Positions 1 through 7,812 of a stretch of DNA of 64,000 nt are shown one piece after another; position 1 is the first letter of the stretch; every line of letters starts with the position of its first letter. Origin of the DNA: Clostridia bacterium (lineage in GTDB: Bacteria; Bacillota; Clostridia; Christensenellales; Aristaeellaceae); NCBI GenBank assembly GCA_017431005.1, contig JAFRLY010000063.1, forward strand, positions 42,735 through 106,734, written 5' to 3'. The notes under the pieces were generated by a model that was given only the letters and a program-made list of their open reading frames with translations, did no database searches and was not told the origin of the DNA. The translations under genes and the position numbers were made by a program.

Positions 1-914
1 ATAATATCGGTAATTGTTCTGTCGTTGATGCCCTCCTGCAGGTTGACCTGCACCATCTGGAAAACCAGCTGGCCGGAATTCCCGCCGTCGAGCACGTACA
101 GGGTCCGGCAGGGGGTGATGCTCAGCACAAGGTCGCGCAGCTGGGCCAGGTTGACCCCGTGCCAGCAGGTCAGCACAAAGTAGTGCAGCCTGTCAATCTG
201 CGCGATGCACATCCGGGGGTTTTTGATGTCCGGCTCTGAGCTCCACGGCGCGTGCGCCGGGTCCAGAACATATTCATCCGCCACGGGCTCCCCGTCGATG
301 ACCAGCGCCGGGCCGAACTGGAACGCGTTGATGATCTTTTTGCCGTTGATCTCTTCCTTGTTCAGGGTTTTCAGCTCGGGGCCCGCCGGATAGACGTGGA
401 AATCCCCGTCCTCGTCGATCAGCAGCATGTCCAGGAAATCGACGACCGTGTCCCGGTATACGGTGCCCTGGCGCAGGCAGTATTTCGATCCCTCGTCTCT
501 CGTGAAATTGTTATGGAAATCCCCGTCCAGGGCCAGCACGGCGTTCACCCGCCGTGCTATTTTCTGTGCCGGCGCCCGGTTCCTTCCGTTGAAGCCCTTC
601 GGGTCCGCGGAGGCCGTGCGCAGCTGGCTGGCGTCCGCGATCGTCACAAACGCGTAGAAATACGTAATGTTGTATTCGTTGCGTTCGCCGTCCTCGATAT
701 GGTTCATCCGGTGGTAATCCACACGGATGGTCGGATCCTCGTAGTATTCCTTATGCTCGTTGTACGCAGGCTTGTAGGGCGCCCCGCCGCTGAGGTCGAT
801 CGGCAGCTTTTTCACCTGTCCCTCCGCGGCTGCCGCGGAAAAGGCTGTCAGCGCCAGCACCGCGGCCAGCAGCCCTGCCATGTACCGGATTCCCGAATAT
901 TGTTTCCTGCTCAT
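1..914 (-). CDS. Secreted phosphodiester glycosidase (NAGPA/DUF2233-like), 3' end outside window
   Basis: The gene enters from the left edge, so only about the first 304 residues are present. Residues 1-30 form a signal peptide (hydrophobic core AGLLAAVLALTAFSAAA). The body carries the family's features: VLALDGDFHNN, INAFQFGPALVIDGEP and the active-site-type loop VLDGGNSGQLVFQ. NAGPA-domain proteins cleave phosphodiester-linked sugars, and bacterial members are usually exported and linked to surface polysaccharide. The start is the ATG at 914, preceded by AAGGGGAAGGGC. It lies 23 bases after the leucine-rich-repeat gene on the same strand, so the two are probably cotranscribed. The family call is fairly secure; the substrate is unknown. 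Confidence 0.8.
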   Translation of the reverse strand, partial: MSRKQYSGIRYMAGLLAAVLALTAFSAAAAEGQVKKLPIDLSGGAPYKPAYNEHKEYYEDPTIRVDYHRMNHIEDGERNEYNITYFYAFVTIADASQLRTASADPKGFNGRNRAPAQKIARRVNAVLALDGDFHNNFTRDEGSKYCLRQGTVYRDTVVDFLDMLLIDEDGDFHVYPAGPELKTLNKEEINGKKIINAFQFGPALVIDGEPVADEYVLDPAHAPWSSEPDIKNPRMCIAQIDRLHYFVLTCWHGVNLAQLRDLVLSITPCRTLYVLDGGNSGQLVFQMVQVNLQEGINDRTITDI

Positions 915-937
915 GCCCTTCCCCTTGTCTTCCCTGA

Positions 938-1888
938 TCATTCAGCCGCCTTCGGCGCGAAGCCCTCCGGAATGTTCTCCGCCGGCGAGTCCGCGAAGGG
1001 CTCGTAAACCCCGGCGCGGAACATCCGCCGGATCACCGCGTAGTGCGGATGATAATTCCCGTTCTCGTCGGTCCGCCAGCCGCCGGCTGTGGAGGTGGAG
1101 TGGCCGTCAATGTGGCAGCCGGGCAGCGCCGCCTGCAGCTCCGCCATCAGTTCCTCCGGCACGGGCTTGCTGCTCGCGCGGTTGTACTGGTAAATCCACA
1201 GCCGCTTCAGGGATTTCAGCTCCTTGACCGGAGAAATGTCCTGAATCAGGTTCCCTTCCACGTTCAGGTCCATCAGGTACGGCATGTCCTTCAGGCAGGA
1301 GATGTCCTGAATGGCGTTGACGAACAGCTCCAGGTATTCCAGGTGCTTCAGGTTTCCGATCGCGGAAATATCCCGTGCGCTTCCGGCGGCGACGATCAGC
1401 ACCCGCAGCTGAGGCATCTCCGCGAGGAAGGAAAGGTCGTCAAAGCTGTTGTGCCCGATATCCAGGGCATACATGTTTTTGCAGAACCGCAGCACGGACA
1501 GCGTCTTGCTGGAATGCACGGCCGGATCAAAGCTGTGCAGCGTGGAAAAGGCTGTGGCGTCTGTCCGCACCTTGTGCAGACAGGTCCGCGCGTCCCCGAT
1601 CAGCATCGTGATGCCGAACTCGACGTCCGGGAAGCGGGCATGGATTTCCTCCACGCGCTTGGCGTACATCCGGGGGATGCCGTACATATCAACTTTTTTC
1701 AGATTGGGAAACTGCGCCAGGAAGTCCAGGAACTTTTCCCAGTTGCCGACATCCTTCGTCAGTCCGATGTTCAGATATTCCGCCCCGGAGTCCGCGCTGA
1801 ATTCCTTGAACTTCAGGATCTCAGCGCTTCCCGGAGCCGCCAGGAGCAAAACCAGTAAAAAAGCCAGGATTCCGCGGATTGCCTTCAT
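938..1888 (-). CDS. Secreted leucine-rich-repeat protein
   Basis: This 316-residue protein starts with a clear signal peptide (MKAIRGILAFLLVLLLAAPGSAE). The middle, about residues 125-245, contains internalin-like leucine-rich repeats: YALDIGHNSFDDLSFLAEM, YLELFVNAIQDISCLKDM and MDLNVEGNLIQDISPVKEL, each about 22 residues. Such solenoids bind proteins or glycans. No LPXTG or C-terminal membrane anchor is seen, so it is probably released or loosely bound outside the cell. It lies between a MATE transporter gene and a secreted glycosidase on the same strand with short gaps. The specific ligand cannot be told. Confidence 0.75.
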   Translation of the reverse strand: MKAIRGILAFLLVLLLAAPGSAEILKFKEFSADSGAEYLNIGLTKDVGNWEKFLDFLAQFPNLKKVDMYGIPRMYAKRVEEIHARFPDVEFGITMLIGDARTCLHKVRTDATAFSTLHSFDPAVHSSKTLSVLRFCKNMYALDIGHNSFDDLSFLAEMPQLRVLIVAAGSARDISAIGNLKHLEYLELFVNAIQDISCLKDMPYLMDLNVEGNLIQDISPVKELKSLKRLWIYQYNRASSKPVPEELMAELQAALPGCHIDGHSTSTAGGWRTDENGNYHPHYAVIRRMFRAGVYEPFADSPAENIPEGFAPKAAE

Positions 1889-1910
1889 TTCTTTCCTCCA
1901 GGGATATCAC

Positions 1911-3266
1911 TTATGTTTCCGGCGTCAGCTTGCTTTTCCGGACCAGATCGCTGCGCAGGTAGCGCAGCACCAGCAGCGTGGAGCAGAGGATCCAGCCGAC
2001 GGGATAGGCCAGGGCCACCGCGAGGAAGCCCGCGCCCAGCGCCTTGGTCACAGCCAGATAAATCTGGCGGAACACCACAAACGACAGCAGCATGATGACC
2101 GTCGGCATGGTGGCGTCCCCGATGCCGCGCAGCGCGCCGGAGTAAATCTGGTTGAAGCAGATCGTGACGTAGAAGGGCGTCACGATATGGATAAAGCGGA
2201 CGCCATAATCTATGACCTCCGGCACCGGGGAGAACACGGCCATCAGCGGCCGGGCCGCGATGAACACCAGCGTGCCCAGCACAACCGTGGAGATCAGGCT
2301 CATGACGGTCGCGACGCGTACGCCCTCCCGGGCGCGGCCGGGCTGCCGGGCGCCCCAGTTCTGACCGACGAACGTGGTGGAGGACATGCTGATGCTCTGC
2401 ACCGGAATCAGGGCAAAGGCGTCAATCTTGCCGTAAACGCCGTATCCCGCCATGCAGGCGGAGCCGAACGCGTTGATGTAGGACTGCACAAACACGTTGG
2501 AAAAGGATGTGATCGCGGACTGGATACTGGTGGGCAGTCCCAGTCTGAGAATAATCTTCAGGGATTCCCGGTCGATGCGGAGCTCCCGCCAGCGGATGCC
2601 GTAGCCGCCCTTTTCCCGGGTCAGGGTCACCAGGATCAGCGCCGCGCTCAGAATCTGGCTCAGAATCGTGGCATACGCCACACCGTCCACGCCCATCCCG
2701 AAGCCCAGCACAAACAGAAGATCCAGCACGATGTTCAGCATGGCTGACAGAATCAGGAAAAACAGCGGCCGCCGGGAATCCCCGACTGCCCGGAGAATAC
2801 CGCTTCCGATATTGTAAAACAGGATGCCGATAACACCCGCGAAATAGATGCTCAGATACCGGCCGGATTCCGCGAAAACGTCATCCGGCGTCTGCATGAA
2901 GCGCAGCATGGGATCAATGATCAGCTGGCCCACGGCCGTTGCGATCAGGCTCAGCAGGAAGGTCACCGCGACCGTCGTGTGCACTGCCTTGCCCAGGCCC
3001 TCCGGATCGTGAGCGCCGTAGCGCTGGGAGATCACGACGGAAGCGCCGGTAGCCAGGCCGGCGCAGAAGCCGACGACGGTGTTGATAATCGGTCCCGTGG
3101 AGCCCACGGCCGCCTGTGCCTGCTGGCCGACGAACTGCCCGACCACCAGGGTGTCCACCGTATTGTAAAGCTGCTGAAAGAGAAGACCGATTGCCATCGG
3201 AATGGCAAACCGCACTGTATGCAGCCAGATATTGCCTTCTGTCATGTCCGAATCTCTGCGGGCCAC
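1911..3266 (-). CDS. MATE family efflux transporter
   Basis: This is a multidrug and toxic-compound extrusion protein of about 451 residues with roughly twelve membrane segments. The N-terminal MATE signature is clear (FAIPMAIGLLFQQLYNTVDT, then VVGQFVGQQAQAAVGSTGPI), and the second half repeats the fold around LGLPTSIQSAITSFSNVFVQ. Family members export cationic drugs or metabolites using Na+ or H+ gradients. A longer open frame begins at 3374, but the GTG at 3266 lies six bases after a strong AGGAGGT site and matches the usual family length, so I chose it. Transcription diverges from the GH5 gene at 3407. The substrate is not predictable. Confidence 0.88.
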   Translation of the reverse strand: MARRDSDMTEGNIWLHTVRFAIPMAIGLLFQQLYNTVDTLVVGQFVGQQAQAAVGSTGPIINTVVGFCAGLATGASVVISQRYGAHDPEGLGKAVHTTVAVTFLLSLIATAVGQLIIDPMLRFMQTPDDVFAESGRYLSIYFAGVIGILFYNIGSGILRAVGDSRRPLFFLILSAMLNIVLDLLFVLGFGMGVDGVAYATILSQILSAALILVTLTREKGGYGIRWRELRIDRESLKIILRLGLPTSIQSAITSFSNVFVQSYINAFGSACMAGYGVYGKIDAFALIPVQSISMSSTTFVGQNWGARQPGRAREGVRVATVMSLISTVVLGTLVFIAARPLMAVFSPVPEVIDYGVRFIHIVTPFYVTICFNQIYSGALRGIGDATMPTVIMLLSFVVFRQIYLAVTKALGAGFLAVALAYPVGWILCSTLLVLRYLRSDLVRKSKLTPET

Positions 3267-3326
3267 CGTGCCACCTCCTGTCCCAGTTTCGATGATATCG
3301 CCTTCCCTGCCGGATGTCAATCGGCA

Positions 3327-3355
3327 TTGTGTTTTTCCGCCAATCCTGCTATGAT
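3327..3355 (+). promoter_or_regulatory. Candidate sigma-A promoter of the GH5 gene
   Basis: TTGTGT (3327-3332) and TATGAT (3350-3355) are separated by 17 bases and lie about 50 bases upstream of the GH5 start. The spacing is ideal and the -10 box is close to consensus. Confidence 0.5.
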
Positions 3356-3406
3356 GACCGATGGAACGAAGCACTGAAAATCAAATGATCGGGGAGGAAG
3401 ACATCC

Positions 3407-4357
3407 ATGCTGAAGGAATACGGCTTTCAACGCGGCGTCAACCTGGGCGGCTGGCTGAGCCAGTGCGACTATTCCCGGGAGCGTCTGGAGAATTTCATTA
3501 AGGAAGAGGATATCGCCCGCATCGCCTCCTGGGGGCTGGATCACGTCCGCATCCCGGTGGACTATAACGTCCTGGAGAACGGGGACGGCTCCTGGCGGGA
3601 TGAAGGCTTTGCCCTCATCAGCCGGGCTGTCGGCTGGTGCCGCGCGCACGGTCTGAACACGGTCATCGATCTGCACAAGACGGCCGGTTTCTCCTTTGAC
3701 GCCGATGAGCAGGAGGTTGGCTTCTTTGACAGCCCGGCGTATCAGGAGCGTTTTTACCGGCTCTGGGAGGAGCTTGCCGCCCGCTGCGCCGGGGACAGCC
3801 GTCATGTTGCCCTGGAGCTGCTGAACGAGGTGACGGATGAGTCCTTCATCACGGCCTGGAACCGCATTGCCGGGGAATGCATCCGCCGTCTGCGCCGCAT
3901 TGTGCCGGACCACCTGATTCTTGTGGGCAGCTATCATAACAACAGCGCGCATGCCGTGCCCGCGCTGGATAAGCCCGCGGATGATAAGGTGATCTATAAT
4001 TTCCACTGCTATGAGCCCCTCCGCTTCACTCACCAGGGCGCGCCCTGGGTGAGGGAGATGGATCCGGCCTTCCGTCTGCCCTTTGACGAGGCGGAGATTC
4101 CGGCGGATTTCTTCGACCGGGTGTTTGAGCCCGCGGTCCGGGCCGCGAAGGAAAACGGCGCGGAGCTGTACTGCGGTGAATACGGCGTCATCGACCGGGC
4201 GAAGCCTGAGGATGCCGTCAAATGGTACCGCATGATTCACGCGGCCTTCGAAAAGTATGGCATCTGCCGCTGCGCCTGGAGCTACCGGCAGATGGACTTC
4301 GGCCTTTCCGACCCGCGCATGGATGCCGTGCGGGATGAGCTGCTGCCGCTGCTGTAA
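3407..4357 (+). CDS. Glycoside hydrolase family 5 protein (cellulase-like)
   Basis: The 316-residue protein is a single GH5-type TIM barrel. It opens with GVNLGGWL; the family arginine lies in DHVRIPVDY; the acid/base glutamate is E141 in ELLNEV; the FHCYEP strand carries the usual histidine/tyrosine pair; the nucleophile is E258 in CGEYG. GH5 enzymes hydrolyse beta-1,4 glucans, mannans or related glycosides with retention. There is no signal peptide or binding module, so it probably acts on imported oligosaccharides. The start follows GGGGAGGAAGAC. A strong terminator begins 15 bases after the stop. The subfamily, and hence the exact substrate, cannot be assigned by eye. Confidence 0.85.
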   Translation: MLKEYGFQRGVNLGGWLSQCDYSRERLENFIKEEDIARIASWGLDHVRIPVDYNVLENGDGSWRDEGFALISRAVGWCRAHGLNTVIDLHKTAGFSFDADEQEVGFFDSPAYQERFYRLWEELAARCAGDSRHVALELLNEVTDESFITAWNRIAGECIRRLRRIVPDHLILVGSYHNNSAHAVPALDKPADDKVIYNFHCYEPLRFTHQGAPWVREMDPAFRLPFDEAEIPADFFDRVFEPAVRAAKENGAELYCGEYGVIDRAKPEDAVKWYRMIHAAFEKYGICRCAWSYRQMDFGLSDPRMDAVRDELLPLL

Positions 4358-4371
4358 TAACTGAGTGTATC

Positions 4372-4398
4372 GTCCCGGGGCCGCCCCGGGACCTTTTT
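4372..4398 (+). terminator. Rho-independent terminator after the GH5 gene
   Basis: GTCCCGGGG (4372-4380) pairs perfectly with CCCCGGGAC (4384-4392) across a three-base loop and is followed by CTTTTT. The next gene's start is only 12 bases further, so that gene is probably transcribed by read-through or from an internal promoter. Confidence 0.8.
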
Positions 4399-4409
4399 GG
4401 AAAAGCGCC

Positions 4410-5690
4410 ATGAAACATCACTGCAAAGGACTTCTGTTCCTGGTCTTCCTGCTTCTTGTCCTGGCATGCGCCTGCTCCGCCGGGGCGGAAAGCCATACCC
4501 TGTATCTGCGCTGTGAGGGCGGCGGTACCGCGGGAATAACGCGCGCCGGCAAATCGGAAATTCCCCTCCTTCCCCGGAGCAGCTTCCGGGACGCGGACGG
4601 GCGGGAGTGGACGGTGGAGCAGCTGCGGAGCCTGCCCGGCTTCCGGGTGGAATCCGCCTTCCTGCGCTTTAACGTTTCCGATCTGCAGGGCCGGAAGCAG
4701 AAGTATGCCCTTACCTGCGGCGCCGCCGTTTCCCGGCCGCTCCCGGTTTACTGGGGCCGGGCGCTCTGGGATGTCACGGCCCCTGTTTCCGCATGGCTGG
4801 AGCATGACGCGCCGGACACGGAGCTGGTCATCCGCGCCGCCGGCGGCAAATCCGGCCGCTGGATGTCGGTGGAGGAACGCTCCGCCTGTCTCCAGATTAC
4901 CTTCTCTTCGGAAGAGGAGCTCCCCTGTTTCCCCCTGGACCGCGTGGAGGAGGAAACCCTGCTGGATTTTGCCCTGCGCTTCCTGGAGGCGGATCATCCC
5001 GTCCTCCGGCATTATGACGAGGTCTCCGGCAGCCTGGCAGTCGCGGAATGGCCGCTGGGGGTCCCCTATTATTTCGGCGGCGTGAACGCTGAGAAGATTC
5101 TTCACCGCTTTTATCCCCGCCAGAGCTCGCGTTATTACCGTCCGGACCGGCTGTACCTCTGCGGCCTGGACTGCTCCGGCTTCATCAACCTGGTGCTGCA
5201 GGATGCCCTGATGGAGCCCGTTGAAATCTCCGCGGTGCTGAACGCGGAGCAGGGATCGCCCCTGCTGAACGGAACGGATCCGGCGCTGTGGTCCCGGTTC
5301 CTCATGCCCGGCGACCTGATCGCCATGAATCACGGGGACTTCAATCATGTGGTCATGTATCTCGGCACCCTGCGCACGTTCGGCTGGGATGAGTCCGCTG
5401 CCGGCGAGGCCGGGCCGGTGCTCGACATGCCGCTGGTGATTCACTGCGGGGAAAACCCGTTCTATTATGAACGCTACCGGCAGTATATCGCGGATCAGGG
5501 CTATGCCAACACGTATCCTCCGGACGGCGGCGTCACGGTCTCCGTGCTCCTCCCGCGGGCGGATGCCGCCCCGCGCACGGAAACAGCTCCCTGGGGCAAA
5601 GCCTACGGCTGGTACCTCCTGGACGGCAGTCCCCTGCTGGTCTTCTCCCTGGCGGACTGCGGCAGCCTCGCCTGGTACGGGACACGGTAA
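4410..5690 (+). CDS. Secreted NlpC/P60 (C40) family hydrolase with N-terminal DNRLRE-like region
   Basis: From the ATG at 4410 the protein has 426 residues and begins with a strong signal sequence (GLLFLVFLLLVLACACSAGAE), possibly lipoprotein-like. Residues about 75-160 resemble the DNRLRE beta-sandwich found in cell-surface proteins. The C-terminal half is an NlpC/P60 cysteine peptidase: C255 in GLDCSGF and H313 in FNHVVMYLG form the catalytic pair. Such enzymes usually cut the D-gamma-glutamyl-diaminopimelate bond of cell-wall peptides. An in-frame ATG at 4365 would place the terminator stem inside the coding region, so I prefer 4410. The ribosome site there (GGAAAAG) is modest. Confidence 0.78.
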   Translation: MKHHCKGLLFLVFLLLVLACACSAGAESHTLYLRCEGGGTAGITRAGKSEIPLLPRSSFRDADGREWTVEQLRSLPGFRVESAFLRFNVSDLQGRKQKYALTCGAAVSRPLPVYWGRALWDVTAPVSAWLEHDAPDTELVIRAAGGKSGRWMSVEERSACLQITFSSEEELPCFPLDRVEEETLLDFALRFLEADHPVLRHYDEVSGSLAVAEWPLGVPYYFGGVNAEKILHRFYPRQSSRYYRPDRLYLCGLDCSGFINLVLQDALMEPVEISAVLNAEQGSPLLNGTDPALWSRFLMPGDLIAMNHGDFNHVVMYLGTLRTFGWDESAAGEAGPVLDMPLVIHCGENPFYYERYRQYIADQGYANTYPPDGGVTVSVLLPRADAAPRTETAPWGKAYGWYLLDGSPLLVFSLADCGSLAWYGTR

Positions 5691-5786
5691 AAAGCCCGCA
5701 TTTCGGCTTTTGCTTTCAGAGAATATATAGAGAATATATAATGATCTTCCGATCCTTCGGCGGGTGCCGCATGGCGGTCTGCTGAC

Positions 5787-6115
5787 GGATCCGGCAGGCC
5801 TGGTAACGCCCTGACCATGTCGGCAGTCTTCGGGGAAGAACTCAGCTCCCTGGGAATTCATGCGGATTTCGCCCCGGTGATGGACGTAAACAATAACCCG
5901 GCCAATCCGGTCATCGGCATGGGAAATCGCTGAAAAGGCACTGACCCTCGATAAAAATGAAAGCAGCGCTTTCCCGCTGCATGTGCAGGCAGGAGAGAAG
6001 ACGCTGATTCTCTTCGCGGATTCCTGCGCCAGCCGCGCAGGGGCGGGAGACCTGGCCCGGGAGCCTCCCCGGTAAAGCTCCCCGCGCTGGATGACCGGTA
6101 TATGCCTGCGGAATA
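5787..6115 (+). pseudogene. Degraded glycoside hydrolase family 3 gene
   Basis: This stretch has no long open frame but encodes recognisable GH3 fragments. The first (5787-5933) reads PGNALTMSAVFGEELSSLGI followed by HADFAPVMDVNNNPANPVIG and ends at TGA; this is the N-terminal (alpha/beta)8 domain around the conserved DFAPVMDVN motif. The second, shifted in frame (5935-6075), reads KALTLDKNESSAFPLHVQAG, corresponding to the start of the C-terminal domain; roughly two hundred codons are missing between them. A third short frame ends KLPALDDRYMPAE. The gene has been deleted and frameshifted and cannot make an active enzyme. Confidence 0.75.
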
Positions 6116-6227
6116 AAAACCTTCATTCCTTTGCTTTCATTCTTTCCCCGGTTTTGCCGGACTGCCGTTCCTTCCGCTTCGGCAGTCTGTTCTGATATTG
6201 ATCTTTTTCCGTTTTTGCATTTTATGC

Positions 6228-6255
6228 TTGTCTTTCGGGAAAAATCGAATATAAT
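6228..6255 (+). promoter_or_regulatory. Sigma-A promoter with perfect -10 box, no ORF directly downstream
   Basis: TTGTCT (6228-6233), a 16-base spacer and TATAAT (6250-6255) form a strong promoter. No protein start follows for over 350 bases, which points to an RNA product. Confidence 0.6.
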
Positions 6256-6261
6256 ATGGTT

Positions 6262-6381
6262 TGAGGCGTCTAACCATTTCGTCTCATGATGCTGCGACTC
6301 CGTGAACTGAGGTGCCGCTGTGATATGTTATCGCTCTGTACATGGAACAGCAAAGTGCCGGAGTATATCCTTTATTTTTTT
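6262..6381 (+). ncRNA. Candidate structured small RNA or leader, class not recognised
   Basis: The transcript expected from the promoter at 6228-6255 contains nested pairing: ACTCCG (6297-6302) with CGGAGT (6359-6364), enclosing GCTGT/ACAGC and GATA/TATC. A T-rich tract at 6371-6381 follows the outer stem. TGGTT, CTAACCA, TGGTTAG and CTAAC segments at either end could form alternative pairings, as in a switch. I checked for SRP RNA, SAM-I, T-box and cobalamin motifs and saw none. It could be a leader for the methyltransferase fragments and gene downstream. Identity is open. Confidence 0.4.
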
Positions 6382-6538
6382 GCGTCTTGGTTAGCATTCT
6401 CTAACGATCGGGGCTGAATGCGGTTCCCGGGTTCGTGGAGACGGCATTGAAGAGACAGATAAACATCCTCCGGACTGATCACAGCCCGGACCGGAAAAAG
6501 GATGTCAGCCTGTCAGCGTGAACTCCGGCCACGCCGCC

Positions 6539-6619
6539 ATGGCCGACTGGGGCTTTTCTGAAGTGACCGCCGGTCATCATCCGTCGAAACCCTGGATTGC
6601 AGTGATTGCCAGAAAATAA
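6539..6619 (+). pseudogene. C-terminal remnant of a class I methyltransferase
   Basis: The frame from 6539 reads MADWGFSEVTAGHHPSKPWI followed by AVIARK and stop. This resembles the last residues of clostridial SAM-dependent methyltransferases (a GF..V...HHPSKPW..V.ARK tail). Nothing recognisable remains of the catalytic part upstream. It lies 12 bases before the start of another fragment, suggesting a decayed tandem of methyltransferase genes. Confidence 0.5.
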
Positions 6620-6631
6620 GGAGGAACCGGT

Positions 6632-6766
6632 ATGAAACCTGATTACAAAAACTGGATGCCCAGGGGCATGGTATATTCTTTCCTGTTCGCGGCCCTCGGC
6701 TGCGGCGCTGCTGACAGGCAGGAAGTGAATTCCGAAAAAACTTATTGTCAGATTCCGGAGGAATGA
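6632..6766 (+). pseudogene. Truncated N-terminus of a membrane-linked methyltransferase (44 codons)
   Basis: A good ribosome site (AAGGAGGAACCGGT) precedes ATG at 6632. The peptide begins MKPDYKNWMPRGMVYSFLFA, an N-terminus I associate with small clostridial class I SAM methyltransferases that have membrane segments before the catalytic domain. After about 23 residues the similarity ends and the frame closes at 6766. The stop is three bases before the next methyltransferase start, so if translated it may couple ribosomes into that gene. I treat it as a remnant left by deletion rather than a functional gene. Confidence 0.5.
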
Positions 6767-6769
6767 CCG

Positions 6770-7618
6770 ATGAAATACCATATTGAGAAAAATTCTGTAC
6801 AGGAGACCCTGGTAATCCCCCTTCTTGGCCGGCTGATCTGCTCCGAGCGTTTCCCGCAATTGTTTTCCGACCCGGAGGCGAAACATCTCTGCGATTCTCT
6901 GGATTATGACTTCTCGGAGAAGCGCGGAAAGATGGAATCCGTGTTCGGCCTGTTCGGAGCGCTGGAGGTGGCGCAGCGCCAGTACGACCTTCGGTGTGAA
7001 GCGGAGGCTTACCTTCAGGCTCACCCCGGAGCCGCTGTGGTCAACCTGGGCTGCGGACTGGACGATACCTTCCGGAAGTGTGATAACGGGCGCTGCCGCG
7101 GTTATAACATTGACCTGCCGGATGTCATCGCCGTGCGGAACGAACTGCTGCCGGCAGGAAGCCGGGAGCGGAACATCGCCTGCGACCTCAACGATCCGCG
7201 CTGGATGGATGAGGTGGACGGTTCGCACGGAGCCGTCTTTTTTGCGGCAGGCGTCTTCTATTACCTCCGGACAGAGGAAGTCAGAAGCCTGTTCTCCCGC
7301 ATGGCGGAACGTTTCCCCGGTGCCGTGCTTGTTTTCGATGCCTGCAACCGGCGGGGCGCGAAAATGATGCGGTCCACCTGGCTGAAGGAAGCGGGGATCA
7401 CGGACGTCAGCGCTTTCTTCTCCCTTGAGGATGAACGGGAGCTGGAGGGCTGGAGCAGCAGGTTTGCTTCTGTCACCGCGAAAAGCTATATGCGGGGGTA
7501 CCGTGATATATATGAGCATGTCAGCCCGCTTTATAAGCTGATGATCCGGTTCTGCGACAGTCTTGTCAGGATGAAGATCGTAAAGATCGCCTTCCGGAAG
7601 GAGCCGCAAAAGCGATAA
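6770..7618 (+). CDS. Class I SAM-dependent methyltransferase (leucine carboxyl methyltransferase/TcmP-like)
   Basis: The 282-residue protein has the SAM-binding Rossmann signature AAVVNLGCGLDDTF (about residues 83-96), an acidic ribose-binding turn in GYNIDLPDVI, and EVDGSHGAVFFAAGVFYYL at the position of motif IV. The pattern LGCGLDTTF..D matches the LCM/TcmP O-methyltransferase group, which methylates carboxyl or hydroxyl groups of small molecules or proteins. A site GGAGGAATGACCG precedes the start. The gene follows methyltransferase fragments at 6539-6766 and ends well before a bidirectional terminator. The target is unknown. Confidence 0.8.
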   Translation: MKYHIEKNSVQETLVIPLLGRLICSERFPQLFSDPEAKHLCDSLDYDFSEKRGKMESVFGLFGALEVAQRQYDLRCEAEAYLQAHPGAAVVNLGCGLDDTFRKCDNGRCRGYNIDLPDVIAVRNELLPAGSRERNIACDLNDPRWMDEVDGSHGAVFFAAGVFYYLRTEEVRSLFSRMAERFPGAVLVFDACNRRGAKMMRSTWLKEAGITDVSAFFSLEDERELEGWSSRFASVTAKSYMRGYRDIYEHVSPLYKLMIRFCDSLVRMKIVKIAFRKEPQKR

Positions 7619-7743
7619 ACCTGCTTCCCGGCAGTCTGCGGCCGTTATGCAGGAGGATGGCCCCGTGTCTCCTGTACGCGCTGAAATCGTCCTCTTTCCG
7701 GTACGTTATGCGGCTTGCCGGCGAATAACATCCCCGGGAATTC

Positions 7744-7801
7744 AAAAAGCTCCCTTCATGTGACAGCTTTCTCTGCTGTCGTTCATGAAGGGAGCTGTTT
7801 T
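7744..7801. terminator. Bidirectional terminator between convergent genes
   Basis: AGCTCCCTTCATG (7748-7760) pairs with CATGAAGGGAGCT (7784-7796). Runs of A before and T after allow termination of both the methyltransferase and the Ppx-like gene. Confidence 0.85.
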
Positions 7802-7812
7802 TCAGTCTTGCT

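Noticed and set aside
252-1007. Plus-strand 251-residue frame opposite the secreted glycosidase
   Set aside because: Arginine and histidine-rich shadow with no ribosome site; the minus strand has a signal peptide and family motifs.
6262-6381. SRP RNA, SAM riboswitch or T-box
   Set aside because: The GGAAG..AGCAG core of SRP RNA, the SAM-I core and the T-box GGTGG motif are all absent, so no class was assigned.
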